Positions 9,260 through 17,004 of a stretch of DNA of 64,000 nt are shown here, piece after piece. The DNA lies in assembly GCF_003149535.1 (NCBI RefSeq), contig NZ_QGDB01000001.1, positions 186,001 through 250,000 on the forward strand, read 5' to 3'. Numbering within the stretch: position 1 is the first letter of the stretch; every line of letters begins with the position of its first letter. A program made the translations under genes and the position numbers. Source of the stretch: Falsochrobactrum shanghaiense (GTDB taxonomy: Bacteria; Pseudomonadota; Alphaproteobacteria; Rhizobiales; Rhizobiaceae). The notes below the pieces were generated by a model that saw only the letters and a list, made by a program, of their open reading frames with translations, searched no databases and had not been told where the DNA came from.

Positions 9260-10618
9260 ATGAATTCGATCCGCGGTCGTCTAACCGGCATATTGATCGG
9301 CATTACCTGCCTGGTGTGGCTGTTTGCCGTGGTCTGGATTCATGCAAGCACACAGTCGCAGCTTGAAAAAGTGCTCGATGCGCGGCTGATGGAAGCCGCG
9401 CGCATGGTCAATTCGCTGCTGACCGAACGCCGCGTGGGTGTCACGCCGGATGGCGACGGCGCACAGCTTTCGCTCAAGCCATTGCCGGGTTTTCCGATCT
9501 ATGACCGGCAGCTTTTCTGCCAGATATGGTCGCTGGACGGCAAGCTTCTGGGACGGTCCGAACATGCGCCGGGCGATCAGCTGACGCAGGCGGGCAACGG
9601 CTTTTCCACCACCGTCGTCGCAGGCCAGCGCTGGCGGGTCTTTGCCGTCGAGAACACGCAGCTTGGCATGCGCGTCATGGTGGGCGACAGTCTCGCAGTG
9701 CGCGACAGGCTGGTACAGACGGTGGTGACAGGCGTCGGCCTGCCAGCGCTTTTGATGCTGCCGCTGTTTGCAATCCTGATCTGGCTTAGCGTGCGGCGCG
9801 GCTTGCAACCGCTCAGCCGCCTTGCCGCCATCCTTTCAAGGCGCGAGGCAAAAGACCTGAGCCCCCTGTCCGAACACAGGCTGCCATCTGAAATCGCCCC
9901 GGTGGTTACGGCGCTCAACGGGCTGTTTCACCGCGTGGAGGAAGCGCGCGAACGCGAACGCCATTTTGCAATTTTTGCCGCGCATGAACTCAAGACACCG
10001 CTTGCGGGGCTGAAGACGCAGGCGCAGATTGCGGCTGGAAGCGCGGATGAAAATATCCGTGACAATGCCGTAAGGCAGATTGCGGCGGGCGTCGACCGCA
10101 CCAGCCGCCTCGTCAGCCAGCTGCTCGATCTGGCAGCGCTTGAAGCCGAAGATGAAATGGAACCGGGCGCAAGCGAGCCTGCGGGCGCGCTGCTGGCAGC
10201 GATCTCGATGGATATGCGCATGCTGGCCGCACAGCGCAATGTTTCCATCGAATTACCGGAGAACCCGCCGCCGCTTTCCCTGCCCTATCCGCATCTTTTC
10301 ATGATTGCCGCCCGCAATCTGATCGAAAATGCGGTCAACCATTCGCCACCCGATGGCCGTGTGCGATGCAGGCTCGAAGCAGGCGGGGAAAAACTGGCCT
10401 TCATCGTCGAAGATGACGGCCCCGGCATCGCACCCGAAGACATGCCGCATGTCACCGAGCGTTTCTTTCGCGGCGCCAATAAAAACGACAGCGGCAGCGG
10501 GCTGGGGCTTGCCATCGTGGCCATGGCGGCAAAGCGCATGGGCGGGGGCGTGCATTTGAGCAATCGTGCCGAAGGCGGATTGCTGGCGGTGCTGAGCATT
10601 CCCAACCAGCCCCTGTAG
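9260..10618 (+). CDS. Sensor histidine kinase partner (QseC/TctE-like)
   Basis: This 452-residue inner-membrane kinase has a first membrane segment at about residues 10-28, a periplasmic sensor region to about 150 and a second membrane segment near 152-175. A HAMP-like linker, a HisKA domain with the phosphorylated histidine in AAHELKTPLAGL (about His242) and an HATPase domain follow, with NLIENAVNHSP near 351, DDGPGI and SGLGLAIV. This is the QseC/TctE layout with an N-terminal 2CSK_N-type sensor. It is cotranscribed with the response regulator. The ligand cannot be inferred. Confidence 0.93.
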   Translation: MNSIRGRLTGILIGITCLVWLFAVVWIHASTQSQLEKVLDARLMEAARMVNSLLTERRVGVTPDGDGAQLSLKPLPGFPIYDRQLFCQIWSLDGKLLGRSEHAPGDQLTQAGNGFSTTVVAGQRWRVFAVENTQLGMRVMVGDSLAVRDRLVQTVVTGVGLPALLMLPLFAILIWLSVRRGLQPLSRLAAILSRREAKDLSPLSEHRLPSEIAPVVTALNGLFHRVEEARERERHFAIFAAHELKTPLAGLKTQAQIAAGSADENIRDNAVRQIAAGVDRTSRLVSQLLDLAALEAEDEMEPGASEPAGALLAAISMDMRMLAAQRNVSIELPENPPPLSLPYPHLFMIAARNLIENAVNHSPPDGRVRCRLEAGGEKLAFIVEDDGPGIAPEDMPHVTERFFRGANKNDSGSGLGLAIVAMAAKRMGGGVHLSNRAEGGLLAVLSIPNQPL

Positions 10619-11101
10619 AATCTTTTCCTTTTCCCCCAATCAGCGGGGACGCTTTATTGCGAAAGCGCTTCATGCTTTTCGGAATGCGCCTGAACCCACC
10701 CATATTCCTGTTGACTGGTGCGCCTTTTTCCTTATTATGCAATTGCGAACTATTTGCAAAAAGCCGTGATAATTCGCTACGCTTCAACCCGGTATATTTC
10801 ACACCGGCATATTGCGTCGGAGCCGGACTCTTATGCCGATACCGGGGTTGCGTAACTTGACCGCTGCACTATCCAGCGTGCGGGTGGCAGCAAGGGTCAA
10901 GCTCCTCCCAGTACTGGCCAGCACTGGCCAGAACGGGCCGGGTTCAACCCGGCCCGTCGATGGCTGTTTCAGAACTCAATCCCCCTGCCCGGCCATAGAT
11001 TCCGGCCTGACAAGCAGCCCCGCCATCTGATTCGCTTGTGCAATTACGACATGGCAATCCCGTTCAGGCATCCATTTGGTCGCATTCCGTTTTTGTTCTA
11101 T
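10619..11101. other. Gene-free stretch before ccoN with tandem repeat and palindrome
   Basis: No convincing coding sequence is seen in about 480 bases. Two tandem copies of a 10-mer (ACTGGCCAGC, ACTGGCCAGA, 10913-10932) run directly into a perfect 12-bp inverted repeat around a single base (10933-10944 with 10946-10957, arm ACGGGCCGGGTT). There is no T-run after it, so it is not a standard terminator. The rest has no structure I recognise. Confidence 0.6.
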
Positions 11102-11115
11102 TTGATTTAGATCAA
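11102..11115 (+). promoter_or_regulatory. Perfect FNR/FixK box (anaerobox) upstream of ccoN
   Basis: TTGATTTAGATCAA is an exact match to the TTGAT-N4-ATCAA consensus bound by FNR/FixK-type regulators. It lies 86 bases before the ccoN start. Oxygen-limited induction of cbb3 oxidase by such regulators is well established in Rhizobiales. At the class II spacing the start site would fall near 11150, but the -10 there is poor. Confidence 0.85.
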
Positions 11116-11201
11116 TGACAGATATTCGCTGATCGCGGATATGGAGTTATTGTACTGCTGTCCGGTCGGGCAGCCTTTGTCATGCGCTGCGAGGGGATTT
11201 C

Positions 11202-12827
11202 ATGAACTACGCCGCTGGAACCGTCATTTCCGGTCTTGGAGCACTTTTCGCAGTGCTTCTGGCCGGATTTTCTCATGATGAACTGTTCAGAACCCATATG
11301 TGGATTCTGTTCGCAACACTTGCGATCTTCACCATTTTGCTGATGCGCAATGCCGATTACGGCCTGGCACCCAAAAAAGTCGATCAGTCCACCTATCTGG
11401 ATGGACCGATCCGCTATGGTGTGATTGCGACAGTTTTCTGGGGCGTGGTCGGTTTTCTGGCGGGTGTCCTGATTGCGGCGCAGCTCGCTTTCCCCGACCT
11501 CAATCTCGAACCCTGGTTCAATTTCGGCCGTCTGCGCCCGCTGCATACGTCCGGCGTGGTCTTCGCATTCGGCGGCAATATCCTGATCGCCTCGTCGTTC
11601 TATGTCGTGCAGCGCACCTGTCGCGCGCGCCTTTTCGGCGGTGATCTGGCGTGGTTCGTGTTCTGGGGCTACCAGCTTTTCATCATCATGGCTGCGACCG
11701 GCTACCTGCTCGGCATCACGCAATCGCGTGAATATGCGGAGCCGGAATGGTATGTCGACATCTGGCTCACCATCGTCTGGGTCGCCTATCTCATCGTGTT
11801 CATGGGAACGCTGTTCCGACGCAAGGAGCCGCATATCTATGTGGCGAACTGGTTCTACCTGTCCTTCATCATCACCATCGCCATGCTGCATATCATCAAC
11901 AACCTGGCGGTTCCGGTCTCCTTCCTCGGCGTGAAGAGCTATTCGGCTTTCGCAGGCGTTCAGGATGCGGTGACGCAATGGTGGTACGGGCATAATGCGG
12001 TCGCCTTCTTCCTCACCGTGCCCTTCCTTGCGATGATGTATTATTTCGTGCCCAAGCAGGCGGAACGTCCGGTCTATTCCTACCGGCTCTCCATCGTGCA
12101 CTTCTGGTCGATCATCTTCCTCTATATCTGGGCAGGCCCGCACCATCTGCACTATACCGCCGTGCCCGACTGGGCGCAGACGCTGGGCATGGTCTTCTCC
12201 ATCATGTTGTGGATGCCTTCCTGGGGCGGCATGATCAACGGTCTGATGACGCTTTCGGGCGCATGGGACAAGGTCCGTACCGATCCGATCATCCGCCTGA
12301 TGGTCGCGGCAATCGCCTTTTACGGCATGGCGACCTTTGAAGGCCCGATGCTCTCGATCAAGGCCGTCAACTCGCTGTCGCACTATACCGACTGGACCAT
12401 CGGTCACGTTCATGCGGGCGCGCTGGGCTGGAACGGCATGATCACATTCGCCGCCGTCTACTACCTTGCGCCGCGGCTGTGGAACCGCCAGCGGCTCTAT
12501 TCGATCCGCATGGTCAACTGGCACTTCTGGCTCGCGACGCTCGGCATCGTGCTCTATGCCGCCGCCATGTGGGTTGCCGGTATCCAGCAGGGCCTGATGT
12601 GGCGCGAATATGACGATCAGGGCTTCCTCGTCTATTCCTTCGCGGAAACCGTGCTTGCGATGTTCCCTTACTATGTCATCCGTACGCTTGGCGGCCTGCT
12701 CTATCTTGCCGGCGGCCTGGTGATGGCGTGGAACGTCTACCAGACCATTCGCGGCGAGCTGCGCAGCGAGGCCCCCATGGGCGGCGCTCGTTCAATCTCC
12801 GGCGCAACTGTCCAGCCTGCCGAATAA
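11202..12827 (+). CDS. ccoN: cbb3-type cytochrome c oxidase subunit I
   Basis: This is the catalytic subunit of the high-affinity proton-pumping cbb3 oxidase, which lets the cell respire at low oxygen. The 541-residue protein has about 14 membrane segments. Heme and copper ligands are visible: His115 in [13 protein letters not shown] (low-spin heme), the [12 protein letters not shown] histidine near 263 (CuB), GPHHLHYT near 313 (CuB pair), and [12 protein letters not shown] near 403-405 (hemes). It leads the ccoNOQP operon, 14 bases before ccoO, and is probably controlled by the upstream FNR-type box. Confidence 0.98.
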   Translation: MNYAAGTVISGLGALFAVLLAGFSHDELFRTHMWILFATLAIFTILLMRNADYGLAPKKVDQSTYLDGPIRYGVIATVFWGVVGFLAGVLIAAQLAFPDLNLEPWFNFGRLRPLHTSGVVFAFGGNILIASSFYVVQRTCRARLFGGDLAWFVFWGYQLFIIMAATGYLLGITQSREYAEPEWYVDIWLTIVWVAYLIVFMGTLFRRKEPHIYVANWFYLSFIITIAMLHIINNLAVPVSFLGVKSYSAFAGVQDAVTQWWYGHNAVAFFLTVPFLAMMYYFVPKQAERPVYSYRLSIVHFWSIIFLYIWAGPHHLHYTAVPDWAQTLGMVFSIMLWMPSWGGMINGLMTLSGAWDKVRTDPIIRLMVAAIAFYGMATFEGPMLSIKAVNSLSHYTDWTIGHVHAGALGWNGMITFAAVYYLAPRLWNRQRLYSIRMVNWHFWLATLGIVLYAAAMWVAGIQQGLMWREYDDQGFLVYSFAETVLAMFPYYVIRTLGGLLYLAGGLVMAWNVYQTIRGELRSEAPMGGARSISGATVQPAE

Positions 12828-12841
12828 GGAGCGTGTGATTT

Positions 12842-13573
12842 ATGTCTGTACTGGATAAACACTCCAAACTGGAGAAGAATGCCACCTTGCTGCTGATCGC
12901 TTCGCTCGCGGTCGTCACGGTGGGCGGCATCGTTGAAATCGCGCCGCTCTTCTATCTCGAAAACACCATCGAGAAAGTGGAAGGCATGCGCCCCTATTCG
13001 CCGCTGGAACTGGCGGGGCGCGACATCTATGTGCGTGAAGGCTGCTATCTGTGCCACAGCCAGATGATCCGGCCTTTCCGCGACGAGGTGGAGCGCTACG
13101 GCCATTACAGCCTGGCTGCCGAATCCATGTATGACCATTCGTTCCAGTGGGGTTCCAAGCGCACGGGGCCGGACCTTGCGCGCGTGGGCGGACGCTATTC
13201 CAACGAATGGCACGTACAGCATCTCATCCGCCCGCGCGACGTGGTGCCTGAATCGGTCATGCCAAGCTATGCATTCCTGATGAACAAGCCGCTTGATGCG
13301 TCCAACATCGCCGCCAATCTCAAGGCCAATGTCACCGTGGGCGTGCCCTATACGCAGGACATGATCGACAATGCGCTCAACGATCTTCAGGCACAGGCGG
13401 ACCCGAATGCCGACACATCCGGCGTCGAGGAACGTTATCCCAAGGCAAGGGTCGGCGATTTCGACGGCAATCCGCAGGTGATTTCCGAAATGGACGCGCT
13501 GGTCGCCTATTTGCAGATGCTCGGCACGCTGGTTGATTTCTCGACCTACGACCAATCGCCCCAGGCACGATAA
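12842..13573 (+). CDS. ccoO: cbb3 oxidase monoheme cytochrome c subunit II
   Basis: The 243-residue membrane-anchored c-type cytochrome has one N-terminal membrane segment (about residues 14-37). The heme c attachment motif CYLCH is at residues 68-72, followed by [15 protein letters not shown], typical of FixO/CcoO. The axial methionine is probably in VMPSYAFL. It passes electrons from CcoP to CcoN. An ACTGGATAAA context and a preceding GGAGCG ribosome site support the ATG at 12842. Confidence 0.98.
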   Translation: MSVLDKHSKLEKNATLLLIASLAVVTVGGIVEIAPLFYLENTIEKVEGMRPYSPLELAGRDIYVREGCYLCHSQMIRPFRDEVERYGHYSLAAESMYDHSFQWGSKRTGPDLARVGGRYSNEWHVQHLIRPRDVVPESVMPSYAFLMNKPLDASNIAANLKANVTVGVPYTQDMIDNALNDLQAQADPNADTSGVEERYPKARVGDFDGNPQVISEMDALVAYLQMLGTLVDFSTYDQSPQAR

Positions 13574-13587
13574 GACGGAGCGCGGCT

Positions 13588-13746
13588 ATGGATTACAACA
13601 CCATGCGCACTTTCGCCGATAGCTGGGGCCTTCTGGCCATGGTGATCTTCTTTATCGCCGCAGTTCTCTTCGCCTTCCGACCCGGAAGCAAGAAGAAGGC
13701 GGATGATGCGAAGAATATCCCGTTCAAGGACGATAAAGATGAGTGA
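13588..13746 (+). CDS. ccoQ: cbb3 oxidase small subunit CcoQ
   Basis: This is a 52-residue single-span protein (MDYNTMRTFADSWGLL..., hydrophobic residues about 14-30, then a lysine/aspartate-rich tail ending FKDDKDE). Size, position between ccoO and ccoP, and the basic-acidic tail all match CcoQ/FixQ, which stabilises the oxidase complex. The ribosome site GACGGAG lies 9-14 bases upstream. Its TGA overlaps the ATG of ccoP, indicating coupled translation. Confidence 0.93.
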   Translation: MDYNTMRTFADSWGLLAMVIFFIAAVLFAFRPGSKKKADDAKNIPFKDDKDE

Positions 13747-14602
13747 AAAACAGATTGATGAAGTCAGCGGCGTCTCGACCACCGGTCACGAATGGGACGG
13801 CATCAAGGAACTCGACAACCCTATGCCGCGCTGGTGGTTGTGGACCTGGTATGCAACGATCTTCTGGTCGCTTCTTTACGTCATCGCCTATCCGGCATGG
13901 CCGCTCATATCCAGTTCCACGGAAGGCATGCTGGGCTGGTCGAGCCGCGGCGCCTTCTGGGCGGAAAACACCCAGATCAACAATGAGCGTCAGGGTATTA
14001 TCGACCAGATCAACGCCAAGGACGTGCATGAAATCCTGGCCGATGAAAATCTGCGCCAATACGCCATTGCGGGCGGCGCTGCCGCCTTCCGCGTCAATTG
14101 CGTGCAATGTCACGGCTCCGGCGCGCAAGGCGCTCCCGGCTATCCGAACCTCAATGATGACGACTGGCTGTGGGGCGGTTCGGTCGACGATATTCTGGCG
14201 ACGATACGCCACGGCGTGCGTTCGACCGACGACGGGGAAACCCGCGTTTCGGAAATGCCGGCCTTTGCCGACGTGCTTGAGCCGCAGCAGATTCGCGATG
14301 TCGCAGCCTATGTGGTGAGCCTTTCGGGCACGCCGCACAATCCGGCAATGGTTCCGGACGGCAAGCAGGTCTATGCAGAAAATTGCGCGGTCTGCCATGG
14401 CGATGACGCCAAGGGCCTGCGCGAGTTCGGCGCTCCCAATCTCACCGATGCGATCTGGTTCTACGGTTCGGGCGAAGACGCCATCGCGCGTCAGGTCGCC
14501 CGCCCCAAGCACGGCGTCATGCCCGCATGGGAAGCGCGCCTTGGCGATGCCACCGTCAAGCAGCTGGCCATTTTCGTCCACTCGCTGGGTGGCGGTGAAT
14601 AA
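13739..14602 (+). CDS. ccoP: cbb3 oxidase diheme cytochrome c subunit III
   Basis: The 287-residue protein has an N-terminal membrane span (about residues 33-58, WWLWTWYATIFWSLLYVIAY) and two cytochrome c domains. Heme sites are CVQCH at 121-125 and CAVCH at 216-220; axial methionines are likely in SEMPAFADVL and GVMPAWEARL. It accepts electrons from soluble or membrane cytochromes. The ATG at 13739 lies inside the ccoQ stop region (ATGAGTGA), the usual CcoP start MSEKQIDEVSG. The in-frame ATG at 13703 would extend back into ccoQ and is rejected. A strong hairpin follows the stop. Confidence 0.97.
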   Translation: MSEKQIDEVSGVSTTGHEWDGIKELDNPMPRWWLWTWYATIFWSLLYVIAYPAWPLISSSTEGMLGWSSRGAFWAENTQINNERQGIIDQINAKDVHEILADENLRQYAIAGGAAAFRVNCVQCHGSGAQGAPGYPNLNDDDWLWGGSVDDILATIRHGVRSTDDGETRVSEMPAFADVLEPQQIRDVAAYVVSLSGTPHNPAMVPDGKQVYAENCAVCHGDDAKGLREFGAPNLTDAIWFYGSGEDAIARQVARPKHGVMPAWEARLGDATVKQLAIFVHSLGGGE

Positions 14603-14605
14603 TCG

Positions 14606-14637
14606 CATCCCGCTCCGCGAACAAGCGGAGCGGGATG
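14606..14637 (+). terminator. Strong hairpin after ccoP
   Basis: A perfect 13-bp stem (14606-14618 with 14625-14637, arm CATCCCGCTCCGC) has a 6-nt loop and starts four bases after the ccoP stop. No T-run follows, only TTATGTTAG. It could be an inefficient terminator or an RNA-stabilising 3' structure that sets ccoNOQP apart from ccoGHIS. Confidence 0.55.
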
Positions 14638-14953
14638 TTATGTTAGCGTGCAGAAAGGTCGCACGGCTCGAAACCCGACTGCACAAGCCTTATATCGGTA
14701 CCGAAATGGGGCATGAGAAAACTGGAACAAGGACCGGCGCTGATCGTGCCTCAGCACGATTGAAGCTCACGGCACATCGAGCCGCCGCGCATGTGTGGAG
14801 GCAAGCCTGCGCGGGGTCTTTCACCCAAACGCCTTCTGAGAGGGAATTTCTGTTCTGAAATTTCAGTTTTTTCAGTAGGCACGATAACAGACGCATCGTC
14901 TGTAAACGGCAACAACGATGCGTCTCTCAGGCCGATGCGGTAGGAGCAAGGCA
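14638..14953 (+). other. ccoG leader region with competing inverted repeats
   Basis: No gene is supported in these 316 bases. Notable structures are the palindrome CTGAAATTTCAG (14855-14866), a 7-bp hairpin ACAGACG-cat-CGTCTGT (14887-14903), and a perfect 11-bp inverted repeat AGACGCATCGT/ACGATGCGTCT (14889-14899 with 14915-14925). The last two share bases and cannot form together. They end 28 bases before the ccoG start, so they would lie in its 5' untranslated region if transcription starts upstream. Confidence 0.5.
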
Positions 14954-16507
14954 ATGACAGACGATGTCGAACGGATTGACGTTCAGGCAGTCAATTCCCC
15001 CAAGACGCGCCAGTCGCTTTATGCGGCGCGCGTAAAAATCTTCCCGAAGCGGGTCAAGGGCGAATTCCGCCGCTTCAAGTGGCTCGTCATGCTCGTGACG
15101 CTCGGCATTTATTACCTGACGCCGTGGCTGCGCTGGGATCGCGGTCCCTATGCGCCCGATCAGGCGGTGCTGATCGATCTGGCGAACCGCCGCTTCTATT
15201 TCTTCTTCATCGAAATCTGGCCGCAGGAATTCTATTATGTGGCGGGGCTGCTCATCATGGCGGGGCTGGGATTATTTCTCGCCACTTCCGCCGCAGGACG
15301 GGCATGGTGCGGCTATACCTGTCCGCAAACCGTCTGGGTCGATCTTTATCTGGTCGTGGAGCGCGCCATCGAAGGCGACCGCAATGCGCGCATGAAGCTC
15401 GACAAGGCGCCATGGTCCTTCGACAAGCTGTGGAAGCGCGTGACCAAGCATTCGATCTGGATCGCCATCGGCGTTCTTACCGGCGGTGCGTGGATTTTCT
15501 ACTTCGCCGATGCGCCGACGCTGCTGGTGGATTTCGTAACCGGCCATGCCGAGCCGATCGCCTATTTCACCGTCGCCATCCTGACCGGGACGACCTATGT
15601 TTTCGGCGGGCTGATGCGCGAGCAGGTCTGCACCTATATGTGCCCATGGCCGCGTATCCAGGCGGCGATGATGGACGAGAACTCGCTGACCGTCACCTAT
15701 AATGACTGGCGCGGCGAGCCGCGTTCGCGTCATTCCAAGAAGGCCATAGCCGCAGGCGAGACGGTGGGCGATTGCGTGGATTGCAATGCCTGTGTCGCCG
15801 CCTGCCCGATGGGCATCGATATTCGCGACGGCCAGCAGCTTGAATGCATCACCTGCGCCTTGTGCATCGATGCCTGCAACTCCGTCATGGACAAGATCGG
15901 CAAGCCGCGCGGCCTGATTTCCTATGCGACGCTTTCCGACTACAGCGCCAATATGGCGCTCGCCACCAATAATGGCACGGCGTCCATCGATCCGGCCCGC
16001 GTTTATGAAGCGCCCAACAGGCTTTCGGACAAGGTACAATCGCTGTCCTGGAAGAAAGTGCTGCGTCCGCGCACGCTGATCTATTTCATCATCTGGGCGC
16101 TGGTCGGCCTGTCGCTGGTCGTTTCGCTCAATATGCGCCAGCGTATCGGCATCAACGTGCTGCATGACCGCACGCCGCAATATGTGCTTTTGTCCGACGG
16201 ATCGATCCGTAACGGCTATACGGTCAAGCTGCTCAACATGATCCCGACGCCGCGCACCTTCCACCTGTCCATCGACGGGCTGCCCGAGGCAAGCCTGGCG
16301 GTACAGGATGAAAATGCCGGACCGGATGGACAAACTTATGAAGTGCCGGTCGACCCCGACCGCCTGAAGACATTGCGCGTCTTTGTCACCATGCCGCAAG
16401 ATGCTATTCATGATCATCGTTCCGACTTCAGGATTGAAGTGCGCAGCGATGACGGCTCGGAAAACGCCAGCTACAAGGCAATTTTCATAGCTCCGGAGAA
16501 GAAATGA
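14954..16507 (+). CDS. ccoG: cbb3 oxidase accessory iron-sulfur protein CcoG/FixG (cupric reductase)
   Basis: This 517-residue membrane protein has five or so membrane spans and a polyferredoxin region with two 4Fe-4S motifs at residues about 275-315 (CVDCNACVAACP and CITCALCIDAC). WCGYTCPQTVWVD near residue 120 is the family signature. CcoG reduces Cu(II) to Cu(I) for delivery to CcoN. The start at 14954 has GGAGCAAGG just upstream; the ATG at 14918 lacks one. Its TGA overlaps the ATG of fixH (AATGATG). First gene of the ccoGHIS assembly operon. Confidence 0.97.
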   Translation: MTDDVERIDVQAVNSPKTRQSLYAARVKIFPKRVKGEFRRFKWLVMLVTLGIYYLTPWLRWDRGPYAPDQAVLIDLANRRFYFFFIEIWPQEFYYVAGLLIMAGLGLFLATSAAGRAWCGYTCPQTVWVDLYLVVERAIEGDRNARMKLDKAPWSFDKLWKRVTKHSIWIAIGVLTGGAWIFYFADAPTLLVDFVTGHAEPIAYFTVAILTGTTYVFGGLMREQVCTYMCPWPRIQAAMMDENSLTVTYNDWRGEPRSRHSKKAIAAGETVGDCVDCNACVAACPMGIDIRDGQQLECITCALCIDACNSVMDKIGKPRGLISYATLSDYSANMALATNNGTASIDPARVYEAPNRLSDKVQSLSWKKVLRPRTLIYFIIWALVGLSLVVSLNMRQRIGINVLHDRTPQYVLLSDGSIRNGYTVKLLNMIPTPRTFHLSIDGLPEASLAVQDENAGPDGQTYEVPVDPDRLKTLRVFVTMPQDAIHDHRSDFRIEVRSDDGSENASYKAIFIAPEKK

Positions 16508-17004
16508 TGTCGGTCAAAACGAAAACTTCAGGCACCTTCACCGGCTGGCACATGCTGGGCATCATGCTGGCATTCTTCGGTGTCATCATCGCGGTCAATC
16601 TCGTGATGGCCTATAATGCCGTCAACAGCTGGAGCGGACTGGTGGTTCCCAATACCTATGTCGCCAGCCAGGAGTTCAATGCGAAAGCGGCGACCGGCAA
16701 GGAGCAGGCAGCGCTGCAATGGCAGGCAAAGCCCAGCTATGAAAACGGCGTCTTCACCTACCGGCTCTCCGACCGCGACGGCAATGCGGTTGCCGCCACC
16801 GGCGCGACGGTGGAGTTCAAGCGGCCGGTGGGGGATGCGCATGACACGGTGGTCGAGCTGGCCGTGATCGATCAAGGTGTGCTGCGCGCGCCCGTCGAGC
16901 TTGGCGAGGGAAGCTGGATCATGGAAGTCAACACCGATGCCGGGCTGGACAATCCCTATCGCCATGTTCTGCGCATCATCATCCGCAATGGAAGAATGCT
17001 ATGA
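16504..17004 (+). CDS. ccoH: FixH/CcoH cbb3 oxidase assembly protein
   Basis: The 166-residue protein has one N-terminal span (GWHMLGIMLAFFGVIIAVN, about residues 15-40) and a periplasmic immunoglobulin-like domain, as in FixH/CcoH, which associates with CcoP during oxidase assembly. Two adjacent ATGs (16504, 16507) are possible starts; the first overlaps the ccoG stop. The TGA at the other end overlaps the ATG of ccoI, so all four assembly genes are translationally coupled. Confidence 0.94.
   Translation: MMSVKTKTSGTFTGWHMLGIMLAFFGVIIAVNLVMAYNAVNSWSGLVVPNTYVASQEFNAKAATGKEQAALQWQAKPSYENGVFTYRLSDRDGNAVAATGATVEFKRPVGDAHDTVVELAVIDQGVLRAPVELGEGSWIMEVNTDAGLDNPYRHVLRIIIRNGRML

Noticed and set aside
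10933-10957. Palindrome read as a tRNA T-arm or as a terminator
   Set aside because: The GGTTCAACCC core looks like a T-arm but no acceptor, D or anticodon arms surround it. No T-run follows, so it is not a standard terminator.
10812-11030. 72-residue open frame in the gap before ccoN
   Set aside because: No ribosome site and no family resemblance. It runs through the palindrome, and composition does not look coding.
11112-12524. 470-residue open frame antisense to ccoN
   Set aside because: Composition is rich in H, R, D and Q without any domain, and it lies wholly over a certain oxidase gene. It is a by-product of GC-rich codon use.
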